Assembly: GCA_963778165.1 (NCBI GenBank)
Contig: CAVZTE010000003.1
Span: 62,001-126,000 of the forward strand
From: Bog-756 sp963778165
GTDB taxonomy: Bacteria > Actinomycetota > Acidimicrobiia > Acidimicrobiales > RAAP-2
Direction of reading: 5' to 3'
DNA: 64,000 nt
Part shown: one piece after another, positions 8,595 through 17,022 of the stretch
Layout: each line of letters begins with the position of its first letter
Position numbering within the stretch: the first letter of the stretch is position 1
Notes under the pieces: model-generated
The model's database searches: none
The model's input: only the letters and a program-made list of their open reading frames with translations
What the model was told of the DNA's origin: nothing
Translations under genes and position numbers: made by a program

Positions 8595-10163
8595 GTGGGC
8601 GTTCGGGAGCGTGGTGATCAGTTCCGGCGCTTGGCCCGGTCGGCCCTCACCGACCTGTTCGACCAGCGCAGTCCGTTCGGGCGTCTGGCTCTGACCCACG
8701 TCCTGATGACGGCGGGCGACACCATGTTCGCAGTCTCCCTGGCCGGTTCGCTGTTCTTCTCGATCTCGCCCACCGCGGCCAAGGACAAGGTGCTCTTGTA
8801 CCTCCTCTTGACGGTGGGGCCCTTCGCCGTGGCCGCTCCGGCCCTGGGCCCGGTCATCGATCGCAGCCGGGGGGCCCGCCGGGCCACAGTGGTGGCCTCG
8901 GCACTGGGTCGGGCCCTGCTCTGTCCCTTCCTGGCCCGGGACATCCACTCCCTCCTCCTGTTCCCCGAGGCCTTCGCCATGCTGGTGCTGTCCAAGGTCT
9001 ACGTGGTGACCAAGGGGGCGCTGGTCCCCGAGATGGCGGCCCTCGGCATGTTGGACAGCGCCACCGGCGCCACCGGGACCGGTGGCACCTCGTCTGACCC
9101 CGCCCGTCCTCCCGACCCGGCCGATGGGCAGCCGGCGGTTCCTCCGCCGTCGACGGGATCGGCCCCCATGGCCCGGGGCCCGGACCCCACCCCTCCCTAC
9201 GGCATGCCCCTGGTCAGGGTGGATGACCCCGGCAGCGGGGTGGAGAAGATCGAGCCGGACCTGGCCACCCTCAACGCCCGTCTCGGATTGCTGGCCTCGC
9301 TGTCCGGGTTTGCCTTCGCCCTGCCGGCGGTGGCCATCCTCAAACTGGGCGGCTCGGACGGGGCCTCGGCCGTGCTGTGGGTGCTGGTGGTGGTGTTCAT
9401 CGCTGCCGCGGTGGCCGGGGCCCGGTTGCCGGTGCCGTTCCGCCGCAGCCAGCTGCGCAAGGAGTCCTCGGGCCGTTCGGCCCGCCCGGGCCGCTCGGCC
9501 GTGGAACCGGCTCCGACGGCGGCTCCGGCCGTCCAGTTCGCCCCGGACGTGGACGACACCTGGAGGCAGGACGCCGAGGACCTGGCGGCCTTGCGGCCGA
9601 TGGTCGATACCGAAGTGCTACTGGCGCTGATGCCGGTGTCGATCCTGAAGGCCCTGGTGGGATTCACCACCTTCTTGTTCGCCTTCGACCTGCGGCGCGA
9701 AGGGGCGGCCACCTGGTGGTTCGGCTTCGTGTTGGGTGCCTTCACCGCCGGCGCCCTCATCGGCGTGCTGTTGGTGGCCCGGATCCGCCGGGTGCTGACC
9801 GAGCAGCAGATGCTGACCGGCTCGCTGTGGGTGGTGGCCGGTGTGACCGGGCTGGGCGCTCTGTACACGGCGCGCTGGTTCTGGGCCGTGGTGGCCCTGG
9901 TGGTCGGGTTGGCCATGGCGGTGGCCAAGCCCTCGTTCGACGCCCTGGTGCAACGACACGTGCGGGAGTCCGATCAGGGCCGGGCCTTTGCCCGGAACGA
10001 GACCCGCTTCCAGATCATGTGGGTGGCCGGATCGTTCGTGCCCGTGGTGCTCTCCCTGCCGGCGGCAGCCGGCAACCTGGTCATGGCCATCGTGGCGGCT
10101 ACCGGAGCCCTGTCCTACATGAGCTCCCGGCGGGGGCGGAGGACCCGTATGGCCTCGGCGTGA
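8595..10163 (+). CDS. major facilitator superfamily permease
   Basis: Predicted 522-residue inner-membrane transporter with about ten to twelve hydrophobic segments, for example VLLYLLLTVGPFAVAAPALG, LGLLASLSGFAFALPAVAIL, VLWVLVVVFIAAAVAG and WFWAVVALVVGLAMAVA. A Pro/Ser/Gly-rich loop of about 75 residues (about 155-230) interrupts the first half, followed by VEKIEPDLATLNARLGLL. A second hydrophilic loop carries RRSQLRKESSGRSAR. GTG at 8595 is taken as the start because the upstream codons have no hydrophobic or conserved content. The C-terminus is basic (SSRRGRRTRMASA). No substrate can be inferred. The organisation resembles the drug-efflux-like MFS branch. Confidence 0.8.
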   Translation: MGVRERGDQFRRLARSALTDLFDQRSPFGRLALTHVLMTAGDTMFAVSLAGSLFFSISPTAAKDKVLLYLLLTVGPFAVAAPALGPVIDRSRGARRATVVASALGRALLCPFLARDIHSLLLFPEAFAMLVLSKVYVVTKGALVPEMAALGMLDSATGATGTGGTSSDPARPPDPADGQPAVPPPSTGSAPMARGPDPTPPYGMPLVRVDDPGSGVEKIEPDLATLNARLGLLASLSGFAFALPAVAILKLGGSDGASAVLWVLVVVFIAAAVAGARLPVPFRRSQLRKESSGRSARPGRSAVEPAPTAAPAVQFAPDVDDTWRQDAEDLAALRPMVDTEVLLALMPVSILKALVGFTTFLFAFDLRREGAATWWFGFVLGAFTAGALIGVLLVARIRRVLTEQQMLTGSLWVVAGVTGLGALYTARWFWAVVALVVGLAMAVAKPSFDALVQRHVRESDQGRAFARNETRFQIMWVAGSFVPVVLSLPAAAGNLVMAIVAATGALSYMSSRRGRRTRMASA

Positions 10164-10239
10164 GCTGGGCGGTGCGCTCCATGAGCCCCAGTTTGGGCGG
10201 GCTCGGGGGTCTGGTGGCCGGTGGGACCTGGCGCATCCG

Positions 10240-11238
10240 GTGCCGGTGGACCATGATCCCTGGGTGGCGGAACCGGGGGTCGACGAAGGCGGACCGGTCC
10301 GTCCCGTGGAAGCACCGGCCGACCCCGGTCCCACCCGGTGGAATCGGAGGCGGTTCCTGAAGCTGGGCATCGGCGGGGCCGCCGTGGTGGTGGCCGGAGC
10401 CACCGGGTTCGAGTTGGTCTCCCACGGCGTGCTCCCCGGTCAGCAGACCCTCGATCGCCTGGACGGCAGCTGCTCGGTGCCGAGTACGCCGTTGGCCTTC
10501 TCGTCGCCCGGCCTCTCGACCAGCGGCACCTTCTACTCCCAGGCCCGCAACCGGAGCGTCGGCTACACCATCGGCTATCCGCCGGGCTATGAGAAGGGGA
10601 TCGACCTGCCCCTGGTGGTCATGCTGCACGGCTTCGGCGGCAACCACACCAACGCTCTGGCCGGCATGTCGCCGGCCCAGGCCGTGGCCCTCCGGGTGGA
10701 CGGCCAGGCTCTGGCACCGATGGCCATGGTCACCGTCGACGGCGGGGGCGGGTACTGGAACCCCCACCCCGGTGACGACCCCATGGGCATGGTGGTCAAC
10801 GAGCTCATTCCCCGGTGCCGGGAGCTGGGACTCGGCCGGCCGCCCCACAGGATCGCCACCATGGGCATCTCGATGGGTGGCTACGGCGCCCTCATCCTCG
10901 CAGAGCGCTATCCCCGGCTGATCTCGGCGGTGGCCGCCATCAGCCCGGCCATCTGGACCAGCTACACCGAGGCCCGCACCGCCAACCCCGGGGCCTACGC
11001 CTCGGCCGAGGACTTCGAGGCCGCCGATGCCGTCACCCACGCCCGGATGCTGGCGGGAAAGCCGGTCAGGGTGGCGTCAGGCGACGACGATCCGTTTCAC
11101 CCCGGTGTCGCGGCCCTGGTTCAGGCTTTGCCCGTCGGGGCCGTGGTCGACATCTCGCCGGGATGCCACACCGGCCCGTTCTTCTTGTCCCAGGAGCCGC
11201 CTTCGCTGGCCTTCCTGGCCCACCATCTGACGCAGTAG
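10240..11238 (+). CDS. Tat-exported alpha/beta-hydrolase esterase (esterase D / antigen 85-like)
   Basis: Predicted 332-residue secreted or lipid-facing esterase. Residues about 34-60 form a twin-arginine signal (NRRRFLKLGIGGAAVVVAG), implying folded export. The catalytic domain shows LVVMLHGFGGN, the nucleophile GISMGGYGALILAERYP, an acidic residue in VASGDDDPFHPG and a histidine in SPGCHTGPFF, the expected Ser-Asp-His order. The start is GTG at 10240, 76 bases after the MFS gene. The gene converges on pckG. Family members include S-formylglutathione hydrolase-like and mycolyltransferase-like proteins; the Tat signal favours an extracellular ester substrate. Confidence 0.85.
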   Translation: MPVDHDPWVAEPGVDEGGPVRPVEAPADPGPTRWNRRRFLKLGIGGAAVVVAGATGFELVSHGVLPGQQTLDRLDGSCSVPSTPLAFSSPGLSTSGTFYSQARNRSVGYTIGYPPGYEKGIDLPLVVMLHGFGGNHTNALAGMSPAQAVALRVDGQALAPMAMVTVDGGGGYWNPHPGDDPMGMVVNELIPRCRELGLGRPPHRIATMGISMGGYGALILAERYPRLISAVAAISPAIWTSYTEARTANPGAYASAEDFEAADAVTHARMLAGKPVRVASGDDDPFHPGVAALVQALPVGAVVDISPGCHTGPFFLSQEPPSLAFLAHHLTQ

Positions 11239-11239
11239 C

Positions 11240-11255
11240 CCGCCGCTGACGGCGG
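11240..11255. terminator. GC stem-loop between convergent genes
   Basis: A perfect six-base inverted repeat (ccgccg / cggcgg) with a ctga loop lies one base after the esterase stop and 18 bases before the pckG stop. The position suits a bidirectional terminator, but there is no T-tract, so intrinsic termination is uncertain. Confidence 0.3.
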
Positions 11256-11273
11256 CGGTGGCGGCAGCCCGGC

Positions 11274-13064
11274 TCAGCCGAGCTGTTGTTCGAGCTTGTC
11301 CACCTCGGCGTGGAGTTTGGCGGGCAGCTTGTCGCCGAAGGTGGCGTAGTGCTCACGGATGCCCGGCACCTCGGCCCGCCACTCGTCGGCGTTGACCGAC
11401 AGGAGCTTGTCCATGTCCGCCGCCGACACGTCGAGCCCGTCGGTGTCGATGGCCCCGGGCGCCGGGATGAAGCCGATGGGGGTCTCGGTGGCCTCGCCCT
11501 CTCCGTTGACCCGCTCGAACACCCACTCGAGCACCCGGGAGTTCTCTCCGTAGCCCGGCCAGAGCCAGCGCCCGTCCTCGTCCTTGCGGAACCAGTTGAC
11601 GTAGAAGATCTTGGGCAGCTTGTCGGGGTCGCCCTCGGCGCCGATGGTCAGCCAGTGGGCGAAGTAGTCGGCCATGTTGTAGCCGCAGAAGGGGAGCATG
11701 GCGAAGGGGTCGCGCCGGAGGTTCCCCACCGCCCCGGCGGCGGCCGCCGTGGTCTCCGAGGCCATGATGGAACCGAGGAACACACCGTGGTCCCAGTCCC
11801 TCGACTGGAAGACCAGCGGCACCACCGAGGCCCGGCGCCCTCCGAACAGGATGGCGTCGATGGGCACCCCGGCCGGGTCCTCCCACTCCGAGGCGATGGC
11901 CGGGTCCTGGGCGGCGGGGACGGTGAAGCGGGCGTTGGGGTGGGCGGCCGGCGTGCCACTGGCGGGCGTCCACTCCTCACCCTTCCACGAGGTCAGATGG
12001 GCCGGCGGCTCATCGCTCATGCCCTCCCACCACACATCGCCGTCGTCGGTGAGGGCGGTGTTGGTGAAGATGGCGTTGCCGTCCAGGGTGAGCATGGCGT
12101 TGGGGTTGGTGTGGCTGTTGGTCCCCGGGGCCACCCCGAAGAAGCCCGCCTCCGGGTTGATGGCGTAGAGCCGGCCGTCGGGGCCGAACTTCATCCAGCA
12201 GATGTCGTCGCCCACCGTCTCGACCTTCCACTCCGGCAGGGTGGGGATCAGCATGGCCAGGTTGGTCTTGCCGCACGCCGAGGGGAAGGCCCCGGTGACG
12301 TAGCGGGTCTCGCCCGCCGGCGACGTCAGTTTGAGGATGAGCATGTGCTCGGCCAGCCAGTTGTCGTCCCGGGCCATGACCGAGGCGATGCGCAGGGCGA
12401 AGCACTTCTTGCCCAACAGGGCGTTGCCGCCGTAGCCGGAGCCGTACGACCAGATCTCGCGGGTCTCGGGGAAGTGCACGATGTACTTGTTCTCGGCGTC
12501 ACAGGGCCACGGGCTGTCGGCCTCCCCTTGGGCCAGGGGAGCGCCCACCGAGTGGAGGCACGGGACGAAGTCGCCGTCGGCTCCCAGCACCTCGAGGGCC
12601 CCCCGTCCCATCCGGGTCATGATCCGCATGGAGACGGCCACGTAGGCCGAGTCGGTGATCTCCACGCCGATGTGGGCGATCGACGAGCCGAGGGGGCCCA
12701 TGGAGAACGGGACCACATACATGGTCCGGCCCCGCATCGACCCCCGGAACAGATCGGTCAGCTCACTGCGCATGGTGTCCGGGTCCCGCCAGTTGTTGGT
12801 GGGCCCGGCGTCGGACTCGAGCTTCGAGCAGATGAAGGTCCGGTCCTCGACCCGGGCCACGTCGCCGGGGTCGGAGTGGGCCCAGTAGCTGTTGGGCCGC
12901 TTGGCGTCGGAGAGCTTGGTGAAGGTCCCGTTGTCCACCAGAATCTGGCACAGCCGGTCGTACTCCTCGGCCGACCCGTCGCACCACTCGACGGCGTCGG
13001 GCTCGCAGAGAGCAGCGATCTCGTCCACCCATGCGACCAGTTTCTTGTTTTCGGTGGGGGGCAT
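11274..13064 (-). CDS. pckG: phosphoenolpyruvate carboxykinase (GTP)
   Basis: Converts oxaloacetate and GTP to phosphoenolpyruvate, GDP and CO2 at the head of gluconeogenesis; cytosolic and Mn-dependent. At 596 residues it matches the GTP-type enzyme. Motifs are the P-loop with active-site cysteine FPSACGKTNLAML, the metal-binding VGDDICWMKFG, INPEAGFFGVAPGTN, and LFGGRRASVVPLVFQSRDW. ATG at 13064 (MPPTENKKL) is chosen because GAGGAG precedes it; an ATG 24 codons upstream has no such site. It is divergent from thiL across about 130 bases that contain a small inverted repeat. The ATP-type enzyme is excluded by the motif set. Confidence 0.97.
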   Translation of the reverse strand: MPPTENKKLVAWVDEIAALCEPDAVEWCDGSAEEYDRLCQILVDNGTFTKLSDAKRPNSYWAHSDPGDVARVEDRTFICSKLESDAGPTNNWRDPDTMRSELTDLFRGSMRGRTMYVVPFSMGPLGSSIAHIGVEITDSAYVAVSMRIMTRMGRGALEVLGADGDFVPCLHSVGAPLAQGEADSPWPCDAENKYIVHFPETREIWSYGSGYGGNALLGKKCFALRIASVMARDDNWLAEHMLILKLTSPAGETRYVTGAFPSACGKTNLAMLIPTLPEWKVETVGDDICWMKFGPDGRLYAINPEAGFFGVAPGTNSHTNPNAMLTLDGNAIFTNTALTDDGDVWWEGMSDEPPAHLTSWKGEEWTPASGTPAAHPNARFTVPAAQDPAIASEWEDPAGVPIDAILFGGRRASVVPLVFQSRDWDHGVFLGSIMASETTAAAAGAVGNLRRDPFAMLPFCGYNMADYFAHWLTIGAEGDPDKLPKIFYVNWFRKDEDGRWLWPGYGENSRVLEWVFERVNGEGEATETPIGFIPAPGAIDTDGLDVSAADMDKLLSVNADEWRAEVPGIREHYATFGDKLPAKLHAEVDKLEQQLG

Positions 13065-13143
13065 GGGCTTCTTACTCCTCCTCGGTGTTCCGGTCCGGCC
13101 TGACCGGGGAACAGACACCTTGCGGTGCCCATCCACCGGTTAT

Positions 13144-13159
13144 CCACTGATAGTAGTGG
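13144..13159. promoter_or_regulatory. inverted repeat in the pckG-thiL divergent promoter region
   Basis: ccact and agtgg flank a six-base spacer, 80 bases upstream of pckG and 37 bases upstream of thiL. It could be an operator for the divergent promoter pair, but it is short and chance occurrence cannot be excluded. Confidence 0.2.
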
Positions 13160-13195
13160 GGGGCCACGAGCCCCAATGCTAGGCAAGGCTATGTG

Positions 13196-14206
13196 ATGAG
13201 TCCCAATTCTGACAGTCAGTCAGGCCCGGCGCCCGGGACCGTCGATGAGTTCGCCCTCATCGAACGGCTGAGGGCCCGGTTCGAGGCGGCCGCCCGATCG
13301 GTGCTGCCGGACGGGGTGCTGCCGCCGGCCGGTGACACCTGGATCGGGGACGACGGAGCGGTGATCACCGTGGGGGGCGACGGGCCGGCCCGGGTGGTGT
13401 GGGCCACCGACCTGGTGGTCGAAGGGGTCCACGTCGATCTGGCCCTCTCCGGGCTGGACGACGTCGGTTTCAAGGCCCTGATGGCCACGGTGTCCGATCT
13501 GGCCGCCATGGGGGCCTGGCCCGGTCAGGCCCTGGTGTCCTTCGCCGCCCCCTCGGGGACCGATCTCGACCTGTTGGGGGCCGGCGTGGCCGCCGCCGCC
13601 GTGGAGTCCGGATGCGTGGTGGTGGGCGGGGACCTGTCCGGGGCGCCTTCCGTAGTGGTCTCCACCTCGGTGATGGGAGGGCTGCGGACCGAGCCCGACC
13701 GGGGACCGCTCCTCCGCTCGGGGGCCCGACCCGGTGACCGCCTGTTCGTGACCGGTCCGCTGGGTCGGTCGGCGGCGGGGCTGCGCCTGTTGCGGGCCCG
13801 CGACCCGCTCACCGATCCCCTGGCGGCGGGACTGGTCCTGGCCCATCGGAGGCCGATGGCCCGGCTCCGCGAGGGGGAGGTGGCCCGGCTGGCCGGGGCG
13901 AGTGCGGCCATCGACGTCTCGGACGGCCTGGTGGCCGACATCATCCACCTGGGCCGCTCGTCCGGCGTGGGCGTCGAGCTCGACGACTGCCCGGTGGCCC
14001 CGGGCGCCCGGAAGTCCGAGGCCCTGGGGGGAGGGGAGGAGTACGAGCTGGTGGTGGCCACCCCGGAGCCCGACGTCCTGGTGGAGGCGTACCGGACGGC
14101 CGGGCTGCGGCCCCCGCTCCCGGTCGGCCGGTGCACCGACCGCCCCGGGGAGTACACCCTGGACGGTGGGCCGCTGCCGGCGGGTGGCTGGCGCCACCGG
14201 TTCTGA
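13196..14206 (+). CDS. thiL: thiamine-monophosphate kinase
   Basis: Phosphorylates thiamine monophosphate to the active cofactor thiamine diphosphate, using ATP. The 336-residue protein has the PurM/ThiL metal-binding pattern: IGDDGAVITVGG near the N-terminus, TDLVVEGVHVDLALSG, FKALMATVSDLAAMGAWPGQ, VVGGDLSGAPS, and the C-terminal AAIDVSDGLVADIIHLGRSSG with LGGGEEYELVV. ATG at 13196 has AAGG seven bases upstream; a GTG one codon earlier is an alternative. No thiamine-biosynthesis genes or TPP riboswitch were seen nearby, so the gene probably serves salvage plus synthesis encoded elsewhere. Confidence 0.95.
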   Translation: MSPNSDSQSGPAPGTVDEFALIERLRARFEAAARSVLPDGVLPPAGDTWIGDDGAVITVGGDGPARVVWATDLVVEGVHVDLALSGLDDVGFKALMATVSDLAAMGAWPGQALVSFAAPSGTDLDLLGAGVAAAAVESGCVVVGGDLSGAPSVVVSTSVMGGLRTEPDRGPLLRSGARPGDRLFVTGPLGRSAAGLRLLRARDPLTDPLAAGLVLAHRRPMARLREGEVARLAGASAAIDVSDGLVADIIHLGRSSGVGVELDDCPVAPGARKSEALGGGEEYELVVATPEPDVLVEAYRTAGLRPPLPVGRCTDRPGEYTLDGGPLPAGGWRHRF

Positions 14207-14345
14207 CCGGGGCCGGCGGGGGTGGGGTCGGGCCGGGGCAGAAAAGGGCCGGGCCAGGGACGGAGGGGGCCCGGAGCGGGCCCAGAGCGTTCCCGGGCGG
14301 CAAATTCTCAGGAAACCCACAGGTTGACCGGGCACAGTGGTGGGG

Positions 14346-15134
14346 ATGAGTTCGTCAGCTGCCATGTCCCCGACCACGCTGCCCAGCCCCGGTAAGGGTC
14401 CCGGCCCCCGGGGAGGGGCCATGTTCAAGGCCGACCGCCGGATCCTGGTGGTCGACGACGAGAAGAGCATCACCGACCTGGTGACCATGGCCCTGCACCT
14501 CCACGGGGTGACCACCGAAGTGGCCCATACCGGGGCCGACGCCCTCCGGTTGTTGCAGTCGTTCCGCCCCCACCTGGTCATCCTGGACGTGATGCTGCCC
14601 GACCTCGACGGCTTCGAGGTGCTCGTCCGCATGGGGGAGGAGCAGCCGCCCCTCGACATCCCGGTGCTGTTCCTCTCGGCCCGTGACGGCCTGGACGACC
14701 GGATCCGGGGCCTGTCGCTCGGGGGCGACGACTACATGACCAAGCCGTTCAGCGTGGAGGAGATGCTGCTGCGCATCAACTCCATCCTGCGCCGGACCGA
14801 GGTGACCGACGAGCAGACCGGCCGGCTCGCCGTGGACGACCTGGAGCTCGACGAGGAGAGCCACCAGGTGTGGCGGGCCAAGACCCCGATCGATCTGACC
14901 CCCACCGAGTTCCGCTTGTTGCACTACCTCATGGTCAACGCCGGTCAGGTGGTCTCCAAGGCCCAGATCCGCGACCGGGTGTGGGACTACAGTTTCGACG
15001 GCAAGGTCAACATGGTCGAGGTGTACATCAGCTATCTGCGCAAAAAGCTTGACGTCCACGGTCCTCCCTTGATCCGCACGGTGCGCGGTCTCGGGTACTC
15101 CATCCGGACCACCTCTGACTCATCCGGTCGGTGA
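14346..15134 (+). CDS. OmpR/PhoB-family response regulator
   Basis: DNA-binding response regulator of a two-component system. The receiver domain starts at ILVVDDEKSITDLV (acidic pocket), has the phospho-acceptor Asp in VILDVMLPDLDGFEVL, and the conserved Lys in DYMTKPFSVEEML. The C-terminal winged helix contains LTPTEFRLLHYLMVNAGQVV and VEVYISYLRKKLD ... RTVRGLGYSIR. The ATG at 14346 gives a 25-residue Ala/Ser/Gly-rich leader; an alternative ATG at 14421 starts directly before the receiver domain. It overlaps the sensor kinase start by four bases, so the pair is translationally coupled. The signal is unknown. Confidence 0.93.
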   Translation: MSSSAAMSPTTLPSPGKGPGPRGGAMFKADRRILVVDDEKSITDLVTMALHLHGVTTEVAHTGADALRLLQSFRPHLVILDVMLPDLDGFEVLVRMGEEQPPLDIPVLFLSARDGLDDRIRGLSLGGDDYMTKPFSVEEMLLRINSILRRTEVTDEQTGRLAVDDLELDEESHQVWRAKTPIDLTPTEFRLLHYLMVNAGQVVSKAQIRDRVWDYSFDGKVNMVEVYISYLRKKLDVHGPPLIRTVRGLGYSIRTTSDSSGR

Positions 15135-16731
15135 GGCTGCCGCGGGCCCGGCGGATGACCCTCCGGCTCCGCCTCATGGTGCTGGTGATGGCGGTGGTGG
15201 CCGCCGGCCTGATCATCTCGGATGTGGTGACCTACCACTCGCTCCGCTCGTTCCTGGTGAGCCGGGTCGACCAACAGCTCGACGCCGCGGCCTTCCCGGT
15301 GGGTCGGGACCTGCTGTCGACCTCGGGGTTGGCCCCCAAGGCCCTCACGCCGCACTCCGTGGTGCAGCATCCGTCGACCGGCCAGTCGTCGTCACCGAAC
15401 GCCAGCGCCTACCTCAACGGCGGGCAGCTCTACGGCCGGTCCCACCACGCCGAGGTGGCCGTTCTGGTGCCGGCCGGAACCTATGGGCAGCTCCGGAACG
15501 CCCGGGGAGTGGTCCAGGCCCATCTCTTCTACGACTCCAGCGGGACCACCCCGGCGGCGCCACGCATCCCGTCCGCTCTCCCGGGCTCGGGAGCGGGCAT
15601 CGGTCCGGACCTGTACTTCACGACCTCCAGCTCCGGCCCCGGCGCCGAGTCCTACCGGGCGGTGGCCAAGCCCCTGGCCCACGGGGCCGGCGTGGTGGTC
15701 ATCGCCATACCCCTGACCGTGCAGGAGAGCACGCTGCGCCAGCTGGTGCTCATCGAGCTGATCGTGTCCGCCGTCCTGCTGGTGGGATTGGGGGCCCTGT
15801 CGTGGTTCATGGTCCGCCGCGATCTGCAGCCTCTGGTGGAGATCACCGAGACGGCCGGCACCATCGCCCAGGGCGACCTCACCCAACGGGTGACCGAGTC
15901 GGCCCAGGGCACCGAGGTGGGCCAGCTGGGGCGGGCCTTCAACACCATGATCGACGAGATCGAGGTGGCCTTCGCCGAACGGACCGCCTCCGAGGAGCGA
16001 CTGCGCCGCTTCCTGGCCGACGCCTCCCACGAGCTGCGCACCCCGCTCACCTCGATACGCGGCTACGCCGAGCTGTTCGACCTCGGGATCCGGGACCGGC
16101 CCGACGAGCTGGCCCGCTCCATCCGTCACATCAAGGACGAGGCCTCGAGGATGTCCACGCTGGTCGACGATCTCTTCCTGCTGGCCCAGCTCGACCGGGA
16201 GCGGCCGTTGCGGATCGAGTCGGTGGACCTGGCCGAGCTGGTCACCCGTTCGGTGGCCTCGGTCGAGGTGTCCGAGCCCCAGCGCCCGGTGGTGGTCGAT
16301 GCCCCCGGGCCGGTGGTGGTGGAGGCCGACGGGCAACGGATGCGCCAGGTGGTCGACAACCTGTTGGTCAACGCCCTCATCCACACGCCGGTGGGGACCG
16401 CCGTCCGGATCACCGTGGCCGGCGGGGCCCAGTGGGCGGTGCTCACCGTTCAGGACGAAGGACCGGGTATCGACCCCGCCCTGGCCTCCCGCATCTTCGA
16501 GCCGTTCTTCCGCACCGACCCGTCACGGTCACGGGCCTCCGGGGGCGCCGGGCTGGGCCTGGCCATCGTGGCGGCCATCGTGGAGGCCCATGGCGGGACG
16601 GTCAGGGTGGAGTCGGCCCCGGTCAGGGGGCGACGTTCGAGGTTCGGATCCCGGTGGTCCGGGCCGAGGAGCCGCCGAGGGGGAGCGGGACCAGAGTGGC
16701 GTGGCGGCGGTCCGGGGCGACGAGCCTCTGA
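15131..16731 (+). CDS. sensor histidine kinase (3' frameshift)
   Basis: Membrane histidine kinase paired with the preceding regulator. There is an N-terminal membrane helix (LMVLVMAVVAAGLIISDVV), an extracytoplasmic domain of about 170 residues, and a second helix (LVLIELIVSAVLLVGLGAL). Then come a HAMP domain (PLVEITETAGTIAQGDLTQ), the H-box FLADASHELRTPLTSIRGY, the N-box RQVVDNLLVNALIHTP and ATP-lid motifs DEGPGIDP and GGAGLGLAIVAAIVEAHGG. Near 16625 the frame shifts by one base: in the shifted frame the expected G3 box GQGATFEVRIPVV appears, ending at 16731. As written, the other frame runs on to 17026 through the rpmB region, which is not credible. Sequencing error or a recent mutation is likely. 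Confidence 0.9.
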
Positions 16732-16758
16732 CCACGGAGGCGTGAGCCCGGGCGCTAC

Positions 16759-16968
16759 TCAGGCCGGGATGTTGCGGATCGGCCGCTTGACGACCTTGCC
16801 CGAGCGGATGCACGACGTGCACACGTTGATCCGCTTGGGGGACCCGTCCACCAGGGCCCGGACCTTCTGGATGTTCGGGTCCCAACGCCGCTTGGTCCGA
16901 CGGTGGGAGTGGCTGATGTTCATCCCGAACGAGGGCTTCTTTCCGCACAACTCACACACCGCTGCCAT
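16759..16968 (-). CDS. rpmB: 50S ribosomal protein L28
   Basis: A 69-residue zinc-ribbon type L28 of the large ribosomal subunit. The N-terminal MAAVCELCGKKPSFG and the later INVCTSCIRSGKVVK provide two CxxC pairs, the zinc-binding form of the protein. ISHSHRRTKRRWDPNIQKVR is the typical rRNA-contacting stretch. ATG at 16968 is fixed by the family N-terminus. It is divergent from the DAK-type kinase gene, a pairing conserved in actinobacteria. Confidence 0.96.
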   Translation of the reverse strand: MAAVCELCGKKPSFGMNISHSHRRTKRRWDPNIQKVRALVDGSPKRINVCTSCIRSGKVVKRPIRNIPA

Positions 16969-17022
16969 GACGTTCCGACTTCCTTGTAGATCCTCAGGTA
17001 AGTCGCAAAGGTTAGCATCCTG

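Noticed and set aside
11286..13103. Open frame of 605 codons opposite pckG
   Set aside because: Shadow of pckG; the minus strand encodes a complete PEPCK with all active-site motifs.
14207..14345. Gap before the response regulator examined for a riboswitch
   Set aside because: G-rich with no recognisable conserved riboswitch elements; it more likely holds only a promoter.
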